This document shows positions 51,558 through 61,254 of a stretch of DNA of 64,000 bases, one piece after another (position 1 is the first letter of the stretch; every line of letters starts with the position of its first letter). The notes under the pieces are model-generated. The model made no database searches and was not told where the DNA came from. It saw only the letters and a list, made by a program, of their open reading frames with translations. Origin of the DNA: Chryseobacterium sp. JJR-5R. GTDB lineage: Bacteria > Bacteroidota > Bacteroidia > Flavobacteriales > Weeksellaceae. The stretch lies in the NCBI RefSeq assembly GCF_034047335.1, contig NZ_CP139137.1:186001-250000 (forward strand), in the 5' to 3' direction. The position numbers and the translations under genes were made by a program.

Positions 51558-52859
51558 ATGATGAAAAAACTAATATCCTTTTTATTGTTGTATTCCTTTG
51601 CTGTTGCTTTCGGACAGGGATACCATCCGATTGATACGGCTGATTATGCACAGCGGAAAGATTTCCTTAAAAATTTCTCCGCGAATACGGAAAGCCTGAT
51701 TAAAAAAAGCAAATCTGAGTATCCGGGGAAAAGGGGAAATGAACTCTCTAAAATCTACAGGGAATTTTCTAAAGAGTTTGAACAAAAAGTAAAAGATAAA
51801 GATTTTGTATTCAACTCTGTATTTGATGCAAAGGTAAAGAGCCTGATTGAACGTTTACGGAAAAACAATCCACAGGTTCCCCAAAACCTGAAAATCCTCA
51901 TTTCAAAAGACAATACCCCCAATGCTTATTGCTTTGCAGACGGTACTTTTGTCATTAATATGGGTCTTTTCAATTGGCTGAATAATGATGATCAGCTTGC
52001 CGCCGTTATTTCCCATGAACTGGGGCATAAGGTTTCAGAACATACTGCAAAGACGTTCCTGAATATGATTGACCAGGACCAGACGGACAGAGTGGTGGTG
52101 CAGAATATCAAATCAACCAGGGAAAACCGCAACCAGAGGGCTTTTGATGTACTGAAGAACCGGATTTACAGGAAAGGTGCCGAGAACCGGAGGCAGGAAA
52201 TGCAGGCAGATTCCCTGGGGTACAGCATATTTAAAAACAGTGATTTCACAAAAACGGAATTTATCAATACCCTGAAGAGACTGGAGGATTTTGACACCAT
52301 TTCGCCAAGGAAGCTGAATGTGGAAACCTATAAAAAATATTTTAATCTACCGAAACAGGAATTTAAGGAAAAATGGCTGCAGAAAGAAGATTTTTCACTG
52401 TATAACTACAATCATTACAGAGAAAAACTGAATAAAGATTCATTAAAATCCCATCCTGAAATTGTATTGAGGATTAACAATTTAAAGAAGGTATTTCCCG
52501 AGCTGGAAACTGAAGCCGCGGATGAAAAACCAGCAGGGTCATACACGGTTCTTGAAAAAACGGCGGAAATGGAAACGCTTCCGAACTTTTACCATTCAGA
52601 AGATTACGGCATCGGGATTTATGCAGGCCTTCAGTTTCTGCAGGACGGGAAAGAGGAGGGCTACTGCAAAGCCTGGCTTGGAAAATGTTTTGCTAAAATT
52701 TATGAGGCCCGGAAAAACTACAACCTGAACCGGTACCTGGACAGGGTAGACCCCAAGAACCAAAGCGAGAGCTACCAGCAGTTCCTGAATTTTATGTGGA
52801 ACCTGAGCCTTGATGAAATAAAAAATATCGCAGATTATTATAAAACTACAGAATCCTGA
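51558..52859 (+). CDS. M48 family metallopeptidase, secreted
   Basis: 433 residues from ATG 51558, which gives a proper signal peptide (MMKKLISFLLLYSFAVAFGQ). ATG 51561 is equally possible. The zinc motif HELGHKVSEH (HExxH) is near residue 155, and the third ligand Glu is in RRQEMQADSLGY. It resembles periplasmic BepA/LoiP-like M48 proteases that act in outer-membrane protein quality control, with a C-terminal helical region. The stop overlaps a 16-bp bidirectional terminator. Confidence 0.87.
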   Translation: MMKKLISFLLLYSFAVAFGQGYHPIDTADYAQRKDFLKNFSANTESLIKKSKSEYPGKRGNELSKIYREFSKEFEQKVKDKDFVFNSVFDAKVKSLIERLRKNNPQVPQNLKILISKDNTPNAYCFADGTFVINMGLFNWLNNDDQLAAVISHELGHKVSEHTAKTFLNMIDQDQTDRVVVQNIKSTRENRNQRAFDVLKNRIYRKGAENRRQEMQADSLGYSIFKNSDFTKTEFINTLKRLEDFDTISPRKLNVETYKKYFNLPKQEFKEKWLQKEDFSLYNYNHYREKLNKDSLKSHPEIVLRINNLKKVFPELETEAADEKPAGSYTVLEKTAEMETLPNFYHSEDYGIGIYAGLQFLQDGKEEGYCKAWLGKCFAKIYEARKNYNLNRYLDRVDPKNQSESYQQFLNFMWNLSLDEIKNIADYYKTTES

Positions 52860-52882
52860 TTTTCGGCAGGATTCTGTAGTTT
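52843..52882. terminator. Bidirectional terminator between convergent genes
   Basis: Perfect 16-bp arms (AAACTACAGAATCCTG at 52843-52858, complement at 52867-52882) with an 8-nt loop and T-run. It overlaps the end of the M48 gene. Confidence 0.9.
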
Positions 52883-52883
52883 T

Positions 52884-54413
52884 TTAATAATTAAGCCGTT
52901 CCAGGCGGATTTTGTTAAACTTTTCTTTTTCATTGTATTCCCTGAGCAGGATATATCCCTCTTTCGCTACATAAGGCGTTACCACGTAATTATCTTTTTC
53001 GGAAATCGGAATAATTTCCTGTTTGAATTTTCCGTCAATGACAGTATTGATGAAAAGATTCCATTTCTTTTCTTTGGTTACCTGGTCTTTCTGGTAATCA
53101 CGGAAGAAGAAAACCACATCCTTTCCGTCATTCAGGTACTGGGAGAAGAGGTAATCGCTGTTGACCCATTTGGATTTTTCCTTTTCAAAAACCTGTACTT
53201 CTTTTACTTTAAAATCCTTATCGGTATACATATAGACAAGGTCCGTTGTTTTAGGCACATTGTACTGTCCGGAATATTTGAATTTTTCGGCCAGGATCCC
53301 TGCGCTTCCGTCGCTCATCAGGTACATGTCCCGGGTAAGAAGGAAATAATTGTTTTCCACACCGCCGTCTGAAGCAATATTTTTAATAAAAGGAACATAA
53401 TCCGGTTTATAGCTTACCGTTTTCAGGTCGACGGTAAAATCAGATTTATTAATCATCATTCTGGCAAACCCTTTCAGTTTTTCAGATTCAAAATTTCTTC
53501 CTACCAGTACGATTTTATCATCAAAGGTCCGGTCGTTGTCTAATGATTTGTCTTCAGAATAAAAATGGTCAATGCTCTGGAGGGTGTCCGGTGAAAGCCC
53601 TGTGATCGGCTTATTGGAGAGCTCTTTTCCTGTCTTCATATCGATCACCAGCAGTGAAAAAGATTTACTGTCGTTATTGACTTTCTTTAAAATTCCGTAA
53701 ATTTGGTTTTCATCCTTATCAATAATCGTAAAGTCTGAGAATACTTTTTTATCGCCATCTGTATTATAACGGTATCGCCAGATTTCTTTTTTATTTTCAT
53801 CGAATTTGATCAGGCTGTTTTTGTTGATGTATTTGCCGTAGTCGTTGTATTCCAGCGCAATGTAGCCGCCTTCTTTGATCTCACCGACAGCAGAAACGTA
53901 ATTGTATCCTTTTTCTTTTTTCTCAGATCTGTTTTCCTTTCTTTCCTCTTTCCAGCTTTTGGGCTGGCTGATCTCTCTGAAAGTGCCGTCTTCCTGATAA
54001 TCATAATAAATCTTCGGAGCAACGGTATTGGTTCTCGGATCAATAACCATAGATACCGGTGTGGCTGCATCTTTTGCAAAAACCTGTGAATAATTAAAAT
54101 CAGACGGGCGCAGGATAATTTGGCCTTTGAAATCAACATATCCGAAATAGCCGGACACCAAAAGCCCGGCATCAAATTCTTTATTGGCAACAGGGTTGAG
54201 ATTTTTGTCCAGGATGACATATTCAAATTTCTGGGTTTTTTTGTCCGTCTTGCCGTAAGAATAGATGGAGATATAGCCGTAAAGATGGTCTTTGGTATCA
54301 AAAAGGGCATTCATGCCTATGTTTTTCCCGGAGGCTAAAGAAGTAAGGTCCTGGGTTTGGGAATAGGCAAAAGCCTGGATCAGTCCAAACATTAATAGGG
54401 TCAGTTTTTTCAT
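52884..54413 (-). CDS. Hypothetical secreted protein, 509 residues
   Basis: Signal peptide MKKLTLLMFGLIQAFAYSQ from ATG 54413. An upstream ATG at 54449 is rejected because a -7 element TATTTTTG (54430-54437, minus) lies between. The mature protein is rich in beta-strand patterns and aromatic residues (FDTKDHLYGYISIYSYGKTD, KFEYVILDKNLNPVANKEFD), suggesting a beta-propeller-like fold. No family is assigned with confidence. It lies downstream of glyS but has its own promoter. Confidence 0.7.
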   Translation of the reverse strand: MKKLTLLMFGLIQAFAYSQTQDLTSLASGKNIGMNALFDTKDHLYGYISIYSYGKTDKKTQKFEYVILDKNLNPVANKEFDAGLLVSGYFGYVDFKGQIILRPSDFNYSQVFAKDAATPVSMVIDPRTNTVAPKIYYDYQEDGTFREISQPKSWKEERKENRSEKKEKGYNYVSAVGEIKEGGYIALEYNDYGKYINKNSLIKFDENKKEIWRYRYNTDGDKKVFSDFTIIDKDENQIYGILKKVNNDSKSFSLLVIDMKTGKELSNKPITGLSPDTLQSIDHFYSEDKSLDNDRTFDDKIVLVGRNFESEKLKGFARMMINKSDFTVDLKTVSYKPDYVPFIKNIASDGGVENNYFLLTRDMYLMSDGSAGILAEKFKYSGQYNVPKTTDLVYMYTDKDFKVKEVQVFEKEKSKWVNSDYLFSQYLNDGKDVVFFFRDYQKDQVTKEKKWNLFINTVIDGKFKQEIIPISEKDNYVVTPYVAKEGYILLREYNEKEKFNKIRLERLNY

Positions 54414-54459
54414 GGTAGAAATTTGAAGCCAAAAATAATAAATTCTCATGTATATATTA

Positions 54460-54490
54460 AAAAAATAAAACCCTGATTTCTCAGGGCTTT
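54460..54490 (-). terminator. Terminator of glyS
   Basis: CCCTGA (54471-54476) pairs with TCAGGG (54481-54486), flanked by AAAA / TTT. The minus strand runs into T-rich sequence. Confidence 0.75.
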
Positions 54491-54494
54491 ATAT

Positions 54495-56036
54495 CTATAT
54501 TTTAGAAAGCAGATTTCGGAAGCTGGTCTTTTCGTCGATAATTTTTCTCAGTTCGGAAACCGGAACTCTTTCCTGGGCCATGGTGTCTCTGTCCCTGATG
54601 GTCACTGTATGGTCGGTAAGGGAATCATGGTCAATGGTGATACAGTAAGGGGTCCCGATGGCATCCTGTCTTCTGTACCGTTTGCCGATGGCGTCTTTTT
54701 CCTCGTAGAATAGGTTGAAATCGTACTTAAGGTCGTTGAAGATGCTTTCTGCATATTCTGCTAAGCCGTCTCTTTTCATCAACGGAAGAATAGCCGCTTT
54801 GATCGGTGCCAAAGCAGGAGGTAAAGAAAGAATCGTTCTTTCTGAACCGTCTTCCAGCACCTCATCTCTTAAACAGTGTGAGAACAAGGCAAGGAACAGA
54901 CGGTCTAAACCAACCGAAGTTTCCACCACATAAGGGACATAGTTTTCGTTTCTTTCAGGATCGAAGAACTGAAGCTTCCTTCCGGAGAATTCTTCATGCG
55001 CTTTTAAATCGAAATCAGTCCTTGAGTGAATGCCTTCCAGCTCTTTAAATCCGAACGGGAAATTAAACTCGATATCCGCCGCTGCATTGGCATAATGCGC
55101 CAGTTTCTCATGGTCATGGAACCTGTAGCTGTCAGTTCCCAAACCAAGAGCTAAGTGCCAGTTCAGACGCTTTTGCTTCCATTGTTCATAGAATTCAAGC
55201 TCGGTTCCCGGAGCCACGAAGAACTGCATCTCCATCTGTTCGAATTCACGCATCCTGAAGATGAACTGTCTTGCAACGATCTCATTTCTGAATGCTTTAC
55301 CGATCTGGGCAATACCGAAAGGAAGCCTGTGGCGTGATGTCTTCTGTACATTCAAAAAGTTTACGAAGATTCCCTGAGCGGTTTCCGGTCTTAAGTAAAG
55401 GTCCATCGCAGAATCTGCGGAAGCACCCAGCTTAGTCCCGAACATCAGGTTGAACTGCCTTACTTCCGTCCAGTTCTTGGAACCGGTATCCGGATCGGCA
55501 ATTTCCAGTTCTTCAATCAAAGCTTTTACATCAGCCAAATCTTCATTTTCCAGGGATTTTGCCAGTCTTGAAAGAATGGCTTCCCTCTTGGCACGGTATT
55601 CCAGGATTCTTGGATTGGTAGCCACAAACTGCTCTTTGTCAAAAGCATCACCGAATCTTTTGGCTGCTTTTTCAATCTCTTTGTTTTCCTTATCTTCAAT
55701 TTTTAAGCAGTAGTCTTCCACCAGAACGTCTGCGCGGAAACGTTTTTTGGAATCTTTATTGTCAATCAATGGATCGTTGAAAGCGTCTACGTGGCCGGAT
55801 GCCTTCCAGATGGTCGGGTGCATCAGGATGGCCGAATCAATACCTACAATATTCTCGTTCAGCTGTACCATTGCTTTCCACCAGTATTGTTTGATATTAT
55901 TTTTAAGTTCGGCACCGTTTTGTCCATAATCATAAACAGCGGATAATCCGTCATAGATCTCACTGGAAGGGAAAATAAAACCATATTCCTTGGCGTGAGA
56001 AATCACTTTCTTGAAAACATCTTCTTGCTTTGCCAT
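54495..56036 (-). CDS. glyS: Glycyl-tRNA synthetase (single-chain type)
   Basis: 513 residues, the homodimeric class II form rather than the alpha/beta form. Motif 2 is FRNEIVARQFIFRMREFEQM, motif 3 includes TSVGLDRLFLALF, and a C-terminal anticodon-binding domain (about 410-510) is present. It charges tRNA-Gly in the cytoplasm. Monocistronic by its flanking terminators. Confidence 0.95.
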   Translation of the reverse strand: MAKQEDVFKKVISHAKEYGFIFPSSEIYDGLSAVYDYGQNGAELKNNIKQYWWKAMVQLNENIVGIDSAILMHPTIWKASGHVDAFNDPLIDNKDSKKRFRADVLVEDYCLKIEDKENKEIEKAAKRFGDAFDKEQFVATNPRILEYRAKREAILSRLAKSLENEDLADVKALIEELEIADPDTGSKNWTEVRQFNLMFGTKLGASADSAMDLYLRPETAQGIFVNFLNVQKTSRHRLPFGIAQIGKAFRNEIVARQFIFRMREFEQMEMQFFVAPGTELEFYEQWKQKRLNWHLALGLGTDSYRFHDHEKLAHYANAAADIEFNFPFGFKELEGIHSRTDFDLKAHEEFSGRKLQFFDPERNENYVPYVVETSVGLDRLFLALFSHCLRDEVLEDGSERTILSLPPALAPIKAAILPLMKRDGLAEYAESIFNDLKYDFNLFYEEKDAIGKRYRRQDAIGTPYCITIDHDSLTDHTVTIRDRDTMAQERVPVSELRKIIDEKTSFRNLLSKI

Positions 56037-56098
56037 AATTTTTTTAACGTCTGAAGTGCAAAAATAGGAATTTGGATTCCAAATTCATGACATTCAGT

Positions 56099-56121
56099 AA
56101 AAAAAGCAGTTAAAAAACTGC
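56099..56121 (-). terminator. Terminator of the gene at 56134
   Basis: GCAGTT (56106-56111) pairs with AACTGC (56116-56121) with a 4-nt loop; seven A on the plus strand form the minus-strand T-run. Confidence 0.8.
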
Positions 56122-56133
56122 CTTTCGGTATTT

Positions 56134-56646
56134 TTAAAAATTGTAACTGAGACCGATGCTGTTTCCACTGATGTCAAGCCTGTACGAAGTCGCTTTTGCT
56201 TCATCGGTAACAGGTGTGCTATTTTGAGTATTGACCGCTTTTTTCAGGTTTTTCTGGGCACTTACCGCAAAAGGGATCCCGATTCCGATAGCCCCGAGAC
56301 CGATTCCCATCAGCCCCCATCCTCCGGACTGCTTCTGTTTTAAAGCTACACCGTTATAATATACTGTTTTGTTCTTTGTGATTTCCCTGCCCAGTCCGAA
56401 ACCGATAAAACCGCCGCCGATGGCTCCGAAGATATGGGAAACCGTACTGTTGGTATTTGCCTTTTTCATATAGCCCAGCGCTTCCTGGTTGGTGAAAACC
56501 TTCCTGTATTCAGAGAATTTATATTTCTGGTCTCCTTTGATGAAAAACTCACGGTTGGACTTCCCCAGTTTCAAGGCGTCTGATTGCTGGGCAAAAGATA
56601 CCAAAGGAAAAATGCTGCAGAGAAGCACGGATATTAATTTTTTCAT
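56134..56646 (-). CDS. Hypothetical secreted protein with glycine-rich hydrophobic segments
   Basis: 170 residues with signal peptide (MKKLISVLLCSIFPLVSFAQ). Two Gly-rich hydrophobic segments follow (IFGAIGGGFIGFGLG near 75-90 and GLMGIGLGAIGIGIPFAV near 110-130), like glycine-zipper proteins of the cell envelope. No specific function is recognised. A structured RNA-like element lies 70 nt upstream on the same strand. Confidence 0.65.
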   Translation of the reverse strand: MKKLISVLLCSIFPLVSFAQQSDALKLGKSNREFFIKGDQKYKFSEYRKVFTNQEALGYMKKANTNSTVSHIFGAIGGGFIGFGLGREITKNKTVYYNGVALKQKQSGGWGLMGIGLGAIGIGIPFAVSAQKNLKKAVNTQNSTPVTDEAKATSYRLDISGNSIGLSYNF

Positions 56647-56714
56647 GATTAAATTTTTTGCGAAAATAAAGAAAAAGGATTTTCTGCAAAGAATTTTAAC
56701 CCGTTATTTTTTAA

Positions 56715-56781
56715 GAGCCGGGAACCTGCTCTCCGCTGTATCTTTTGCTTCGCAAAAGGATGCCGCTGTGATCAGGGCTAC
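56715..56781 (-). ncRNA. Structured repeat, possible Flavo-1-like RNA motif
   Basis: The minus strand folds with an outer AGCCCTG / CAGG...GGCT pairing, then GCGGCATC / GATACAGCGG, and a terminal CTTTTGC-gaa-GCAAAAG hairpin (56742-56758). I recall near-identical elements (AGCCCTGAT-n-GCGGCATCCTTTT) in many flavobacterial intergenic regions. They may be the Flavo-1 motif; this name is from memory and not checked. Confidence 0.4.
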
Positions 56782-56889
56782 TGATAAAGAACTGCATAAC
56801 CTAATGGTTTTAAACGCTCTTTAGGTTTACAGATTTATTGTCTCAATTTGAGATAATTTATCGATATTTGTAAAAATCAACAGATTACA

Positions 56890-57945
56890 ATGAGAAAATT
56901 CAGTCTTTTACTTTTTGCCTTTCTGCTTTTTACCCGGTTTTTATCAGCTCAGGCTATTCCTGCCGGAAAAGTTGTCACCACTTATATTACGGCAAAAACC
57001 TTACAGAACAGAGCAGGGGAAAATCCCACACGGAGAGTGTCGGTATATCTTCCACCGGATTATGAAAAGTCTGTGAAAAGATATCCTGTGATTTATTTCT
57101 TACATGGTTTTTTCTGGAGCGACAGCCTCCTGGTAAATAATGATCACATTAACCATATTTTCGACCGTGCCATTCATTTACAAAAGATAAAGCCTGTTAT
57201 TGTCGTGATGCCGGATGAAAGTACGGTTTTTAAAGGAAGCTTTTATGCCAATTCAAAATCGTCCGGAAGCTGGTCGGATTTTACTTCAGTCGAACTGGTG
57301 GATTTTATCGATAAGCACTACAGAACAATCGCTGACAAGGACAGCCGCGGGATCTCAGGTCATTCTATGGGTGGAAACGGAGCTTTGCGGAATGCTATTC
57401 TTCATCCCGAGGTTTTTTCCTCCGTGTATGCACTTTCTCCCGGCGTTCTGGATGCCCGGTATTTTGCGCTGACAGAGATTGAGCTGTATAAAAGCCTGGC
57501 TACCATCAAAAAAACAGAGGATCTTTTAAAACCTGAAAACTCCAGGATAAATATTATCATCGCCATTGCAAGAGCGTATAACGGAAATGAAAAAAATCCT
57601 CCATTCTATGCTGATTTTCCCTTCTCGTTCGAAAATGACCAGCTGAAAGCGGATTCTTCCGTTCTGCAGGCTATGAAGAACCATTCAACTTCAGAACTGC
57701 CTTTCTCACATGACAAAAACCTTAGAAAATTAAAAGCGATCAAGTTTGACTGGGGAAGGAATGATGAATTTAAGCATATACCGCCTACCTGCTTAGATTT
57801 CAGCAAAACCCTGGAAATGATGAAGATAAAACATGAAGCTGAAGAATATATCGGAACCCACGGAAGCGAAGTCAGCAGAGAAAACGGGAGAATTGAAAAC
57901 AGCATGCTGCCGTTTTTCAACATCCATCTGAAGTTTGAAAAGTAA
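56890..57945 (+). CDS. Esterase D / antigen-85-like alpha/beta hydrolase, secreted
   Basis: 351 residues with signal peptide (MRKFSLLLFAFLLFTRFLSAQ). RVSVYLPPDY and RYPVIYFLHGFFWSD are the typical opening of putative esterase domains, and the nucleophile Ser lies in GISGHSMGGNGAL (GxSxG) near residue 159. A C-terminal His in EYIGTHGSE is the likely catalytic base. It probably hydrolyses acyl esters outside the cytoplasm; iron-siderophore esterases and feruloyl esterases share the fold. Stands alone. Confidence 0.85.
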   Translation: MRKFSLLLFAFLLFTRFLSAQAIPAGKVVTTYITAKTLQNRAGENPTRRVSVYLPPDYEKSVKRYPVIYFLHGFFWSDSLLVNNDHINHIFDRAIHLQKIKPVIVVMPDESTVFKGSFYANSKSSGSWSDFTSVELVDFIDKHYRTIADKDSRGISGHSMGGNGALRNAILHPEVFSSVYALSPGVLDARYFALTEIELYKSLATIKKTEDLLKPENSRINIIIAIARAYNGNEKNPPFYADFPFSFENDQLKADSSVLQAMKNHSTSELPFSHDKNLRKLKAIKFDWGRNDEFKHIPPTCLDFSKTLEMMKIKHEAEEYIGTHGSEVSRENGRIENSMLPFFNIHLKFEK

Positions 57946-58185
57946 TCGTCAGCCACATGGACCTCTATAGGAAAATTATCTATTTTCACAAATCCATAAT
58001 CAGCTGATAAGGTTCCTGAATAATAGGTATCTCCACAAGATCTGCTTTCTCATTCTTTCTTCGTCATTTTAAATAAAGCATAGAGAAAAGCAGATCTCTG
58101 CGTTGGAAAAAACAGCAGGTCAATTAAATATTGTTTAATAAAATGATTCGCAGATACCTTTACTGCAATATCAGCCGGAAATTTC

Positions 58186-58193
58186 TATTTTTG
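58186..58193 (+). promoter_or_regulatory. -7 element just before the pseudouridine synthase start
   Basis: TATTTTTG ends 4 nt before the ATG at 58198, so transcription would begin at or near the start codon. Confidence 0.5.
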
Positions 58194-58197
58194 TCCC

Positions 58198-58893
58198 ATG
58201 TTAGAAATCCTTTATCGCGACGAGCACCTTATTGCCATCAATAAGCCCAACGGACTGCTGGTCCATAAATCTTTTTATTCCGGAGAAGCGGATGCCTATG
58301 CGATCCGGGAATTAAAAAATCAGATCGGGCAGGCTGTGTTCCCTGTGCACCGCCTGGACCGGAAAACTTCCGGAATCCTGCTGTTTACTTTAGATAAAGA
58401 AACCCTGAGAATGATGAGTGACCGGTTTGCGGCAAGACAGGTTGAAAAGAAGTATCTGGCCATTCTCCGGGGCTGGACGGAAGAAGAAGAAACCATCGAT
58501 TATGACCTGACCAACGAAGACGGAACCAGGCAGAATGCCGTTACTCATTATCAGCGTTTACAGACTGCGGAAATAGGACTTGCGTTCGGGGCACATCAGA
58601 CTTCCCGCTACTGCCTGGTGGAAGCTACGCTTGAAACGGGGAGAATGCATCAGCTGAGAAAACATTTTAAACATATCCTCCATCCTATTCTGGGGTGCCG
58701 CCGTTACGGCTGCAATAAACAGAATAAACTGTGGCTGGAGCATTTCGGGATGACGAAAATGATGCTTCATGCACACCGATTGGTTTTTGATCATCCCATT
58801 ACCAATGAACAAATCACACTGAATGCAGCAATCAGTGATGAGTTCAAAAGAGCAGGGGAGATCCTGGGTTTTGATTTGAGCCAATATTCTTAA
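58198..58893 (+). CDS. RluA-family pseudouridine synthase
   Basis: 231 residues, a single catalytic domain without S4 domain, similar in size to TruC/RluA-like enzymes. HRLDRKTSG (residues 51-59) holds the catalytic Asp54, and ARQVEKKYLAIL and LETGRMHQLRKHFKHI are further family motifs. It isomerises uridine in tRNA or rRNA; TruC (tRNA position 65) is the most likely type, but the exact target cannot be read from the sequence. Confidence 0.88.
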   Translation: MLEILYRDEHLIAINKPNGLLVHKSFYSGEADAYAIRELKNQIGQAVFPVHRLDRKTSGILLFTLDKETLRMMSDRFAARQVEKKYLAILRGWTEEEETIDYDLTNEDGTRQNAVTHYQRLQTAEIGLAFGAHQTSRYCLVEATLETGRMHQLRKHFKHILHPILGCRRYGCNKQNKLWLEHFGMTKMMLHAHRLVFDHPITNEQITLNAAISDEFKRAGEILGFDLSQYS

Positions 58894-59237
58894 TCATTTA
58901 TCATGCAGCCTCAGACCAGGTAAACTTCGTCAGTTCGATGGTTTTCCGTAATGAATAAATAAATCTGTATCAGGGAAAGTTAGATTGAAAAGGTTCTTGA
59001 TAGGGTCTTGCAGGCCTGTTCGAAAAGACAGATTCAAAACAGGCTTTATCAGGTCAATTTGTCAACTGATACTTTGTCCACTCTAATAAGAAGCAGAAAA
59101 ATAAATCTTTGTGTTAAAAAATGATCCTCCGGATTTCTGTACTTTACAGATAATGCTTATAAAACATTTTCAAATAAATATTCCAAGTCAGGAAACCATT
59201 AATTTTAAAATGAGTAATTTTGTAAAACTTTTTTTCA
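58894..59237. other. Intergenic region before pyrD
   Basis: 344 nt without gene. A -7 element TAATTTTG at 59215-59222 lies 15 nt before the pyrD ATG. Nothing else is recognised. Confidence 0.5.
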
Positions 59238-60275
59238 ATGTACAAATCGCTTATCCGTCCGGTCCTTTTCAAATTTGATCCCGAGGAAGTTCACCACTTT
59301 ACCTTTTCGATGCTTAAGAATTTCGGTTTTCTTGCCCGGTTGTTCTTGCCCAAACCCATAGAAGACAAGCGGCTGGAAAGAGAGGTGTTTGGCCTTAAAT
59401 TTAAGAATCCGGTAGGCCTCGCGGCGGGATTTGATAAAAATGCAATCTTGTTCAACGAACTGGCTGACCTCGGGTTCGGATTCGTGGAAATCGGGACGGT
59501 TACCCCGAAAGCCCAGGCAGGAAATCCTAAGAAAAGGTTGTTCCGCCTGATTGAGGACGGCGGAATCATCAACCGGATGGGATTCAATAATGAAGGCCTG
59601 GAAGCTGCCATTGAAAAACTGAAAAGCAACAAGGGTAAAATCATCATCGGCGGAAACATCGGAAAAAATACGGATACCAGCCCTGAACATTACACACAGG
59701 ATTACCTGCAGTGTTTCGAGGGACTTCATCCGTATGTAGATTATTTTGTGCTGAATGTAAGCTGCCCGAATGTCGGGAGCCATGCCAAGCTGGAAGATGT
59801 AGATTATCTGAGGGAACTGATTACGGCCGTGAAGGAAATTAACCGGGCCAAAACGGTTCAGAAACCTGTTTTACTGAAAATTGCCCCGGACTTAAACCAC
59901 CGTCAGCTGGATGAAATTGTTGACCTGATTGCTGAAACAAAAATCGATGGCGTCATCGTTTCAAATACATCGGTCAACCGGGAAGGCCTGAAAACATCTC
60001 CGGAAGTCCTGGCACAGATCGGCAACGGCGGGTTGAGCGGAAAACCGATCCGTGAGAGAAGCACGGCAATGATTAAATATATTTCAGATAAAAGCAACAG
60101 GGCATTTCCGATCATCGGTGTAGGCGGAATCCATTCAGCCAGAGATGCAATGGAAAAACTGGATGCCGGCGCGAGCCTCGTTCAGCTGTACACCGGTTTT
60201 ATCTATGAAGGCCCGCAACTCATCAATGATATCAATAAAGAGCTTTTAAAAAGATCTAGTCGGTTGCCAAAGTAA
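59238..60275 (+). CDS. pyrD: Dihydroorotate dehydrogenase (quinone), class 2
   Basis: 345 residues. The N-terminal helical extension before the barrel ([20 protein letters not shown]) marks the membrane-associated, quinone-linked class 2 enzyme. FMN and substrate motifs: [19 protein letters not shown], and [15 protein letters not shown] with SLVQLYTGF. The catalytic-base motif reads NVSCPNVG, with Cys where the E. coli class 2 enzyme has Ser. It oxidises dihydroorotate to orotate in pyrimidine synthesis. Confidence 0.93.
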   Translation: MYKSLIRPVLFKFDPEEVHHFTFSMLKNFGFLARLFLPKPIEDKRLEREVFGLKFKNPVGLAAGFDKNAILFNELADLGFGFVEIGTVTPKAQAGNPKKRLFRLIEDGGIINRMGFNNEGLEAAIEKLKSNKGKIIIGGNIGKNTDTSPEHYTQDYLQCFEGLHPYVDYFVLNVSCPNVGSHAKLEDVDYLRELITAVKEINRAKTVQKPVLLKIAPDLNHRQLDEIVDLIAETKIDGVIVSNTSVNREGLKTSPEVLAQIGNGGLSGKPIRERSTAMIKYISDKSNRAFPIIGVGGIHSARDAMEKLDAGASLVQLYTGFIYEGPQLINDINKELLKRSSRLPK

Positions 60276-60355
60276 GTCTACCAAATAATAGGAATATAAT
60301 CCTCAAAAAGATGGTTATGACCAGGCATTACCATCGTAATATTATCTGTAAATTA

Positions 60356-61237
60356 CTATTTCGATTTTGTCACCGAAGCATTTTTTACATCTACCGTTAG
60401 TGTATAGCCGGCAGATGTTGATGTTTTCCGGATCTTGAAATTCAGGATCTTAGAATCCTTGTTTCTTGCCATCTTGGTATCTTCTATACGCTCCAGGCAG
60501 CTTTCTGTAAGGTATTCATCAAAATTTTTATAGTTCCAGTCTTTGGTAAAGTATAAGACCCGGTAGCCCTTCTCTCCGTCACCCGCTCCGCACATTCCAC
60601 AGTAATTGAAATTGGAAACTTCTTCAAAGTACAGTAAAACCCTGTTTCCCGACTGGTCTGAAGCACAGGAAACCAGTTCATTGCCTCCGGCTTTGTTGAT
60701 GATGTCATACGTATTTATCTTTTTGTTGCCCGGAAGCATGAGGTAATTATTGAAACGGTAGATCCTGCTGTCTTTTGTCAGCAACCTGGCTGGCAGATTT
60801 TTGGATCCCATGCTGAAAGTTCCCGAAACCTCTTTATCGGCATCCTGTTCCGGGAAAATGAATGCTTTTTCAGGCTTTAAGCTTTCCGCAATATTTTCTG
60901 TCTGGGTAACGGCTTGTCCGGTAATTTTTTCTTTAAAGAGCTTGGAATTTTTCTTTTGCCGGTCTCCGAAGTTGTACAGGTAAACCCTTCTCAGGCTGTA
61001 AATGCCTGTCAGTGGGATTTTTTTCCTGTGCTTATCAAAATAATACCATCCGTCTACAAAATGCTGGTACTGGTGGCAGTCTGTAATTCCGCTGTAATCC
61101 AGCTGCATGGTAATGGGATCACCATTGATTTCACCTTTAAAAACCTGTGAAGAATCGGTAACTTTCTTAAGCTCGATTTTCTGGCAGAAAAAGAGAGTCA
61201 GGCTCAGGCAGAACAGAAAAGCAAGCGTTTTTTTCAT
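60356..61237 (-). CDS. Hypothetical secreted protein
   Basis: 293 residues with a signal peptide (MKKTLAFLFCLSLTLFFCQ). A lipoprotein signal is possible but LFFC is a poor lipobox. Mature part has several Cys (CGMCGAG near 218) and beta-rich patterns. Downstream of DUF445 by 17 nt, so cotranscribed. No family recognised. Confidence 0.65.
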   Translation of the reverse strand: MKKTLAFLFCLSLTLFFCQKIELKKVTDSSQVFKGEINGDPITMQLDYSGITDCHQYQHFVDGWYYFDKHRKKIPLTGIYSLRRVYLYNFGDRQKKNSKLFKEKITGQAVTQTENIAESLKPEKAFIFPEQDADKEVSGTFSMGSKNLPARLLTKDSRIYRFNNYLMLPGNKKINTYDIINKAGGNELVSCASDQSGNRVLLYFEEVSNFNYCGMCGAGDGEKGYRVLYFTKDWNYKNFDEYLTESCLERIEDTKMARNKDSKILNFKIRKTSTSAGYTLTVDVKNASVTKSK

Positions 61238-61254
61238 AGGTTACTGTTTTGGTT

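Noticed and set aside
54414..54449. ATG 54449 as start of the secreted protein
   Set aside because: The -7 element at 54430-54437 lies downstream of it.
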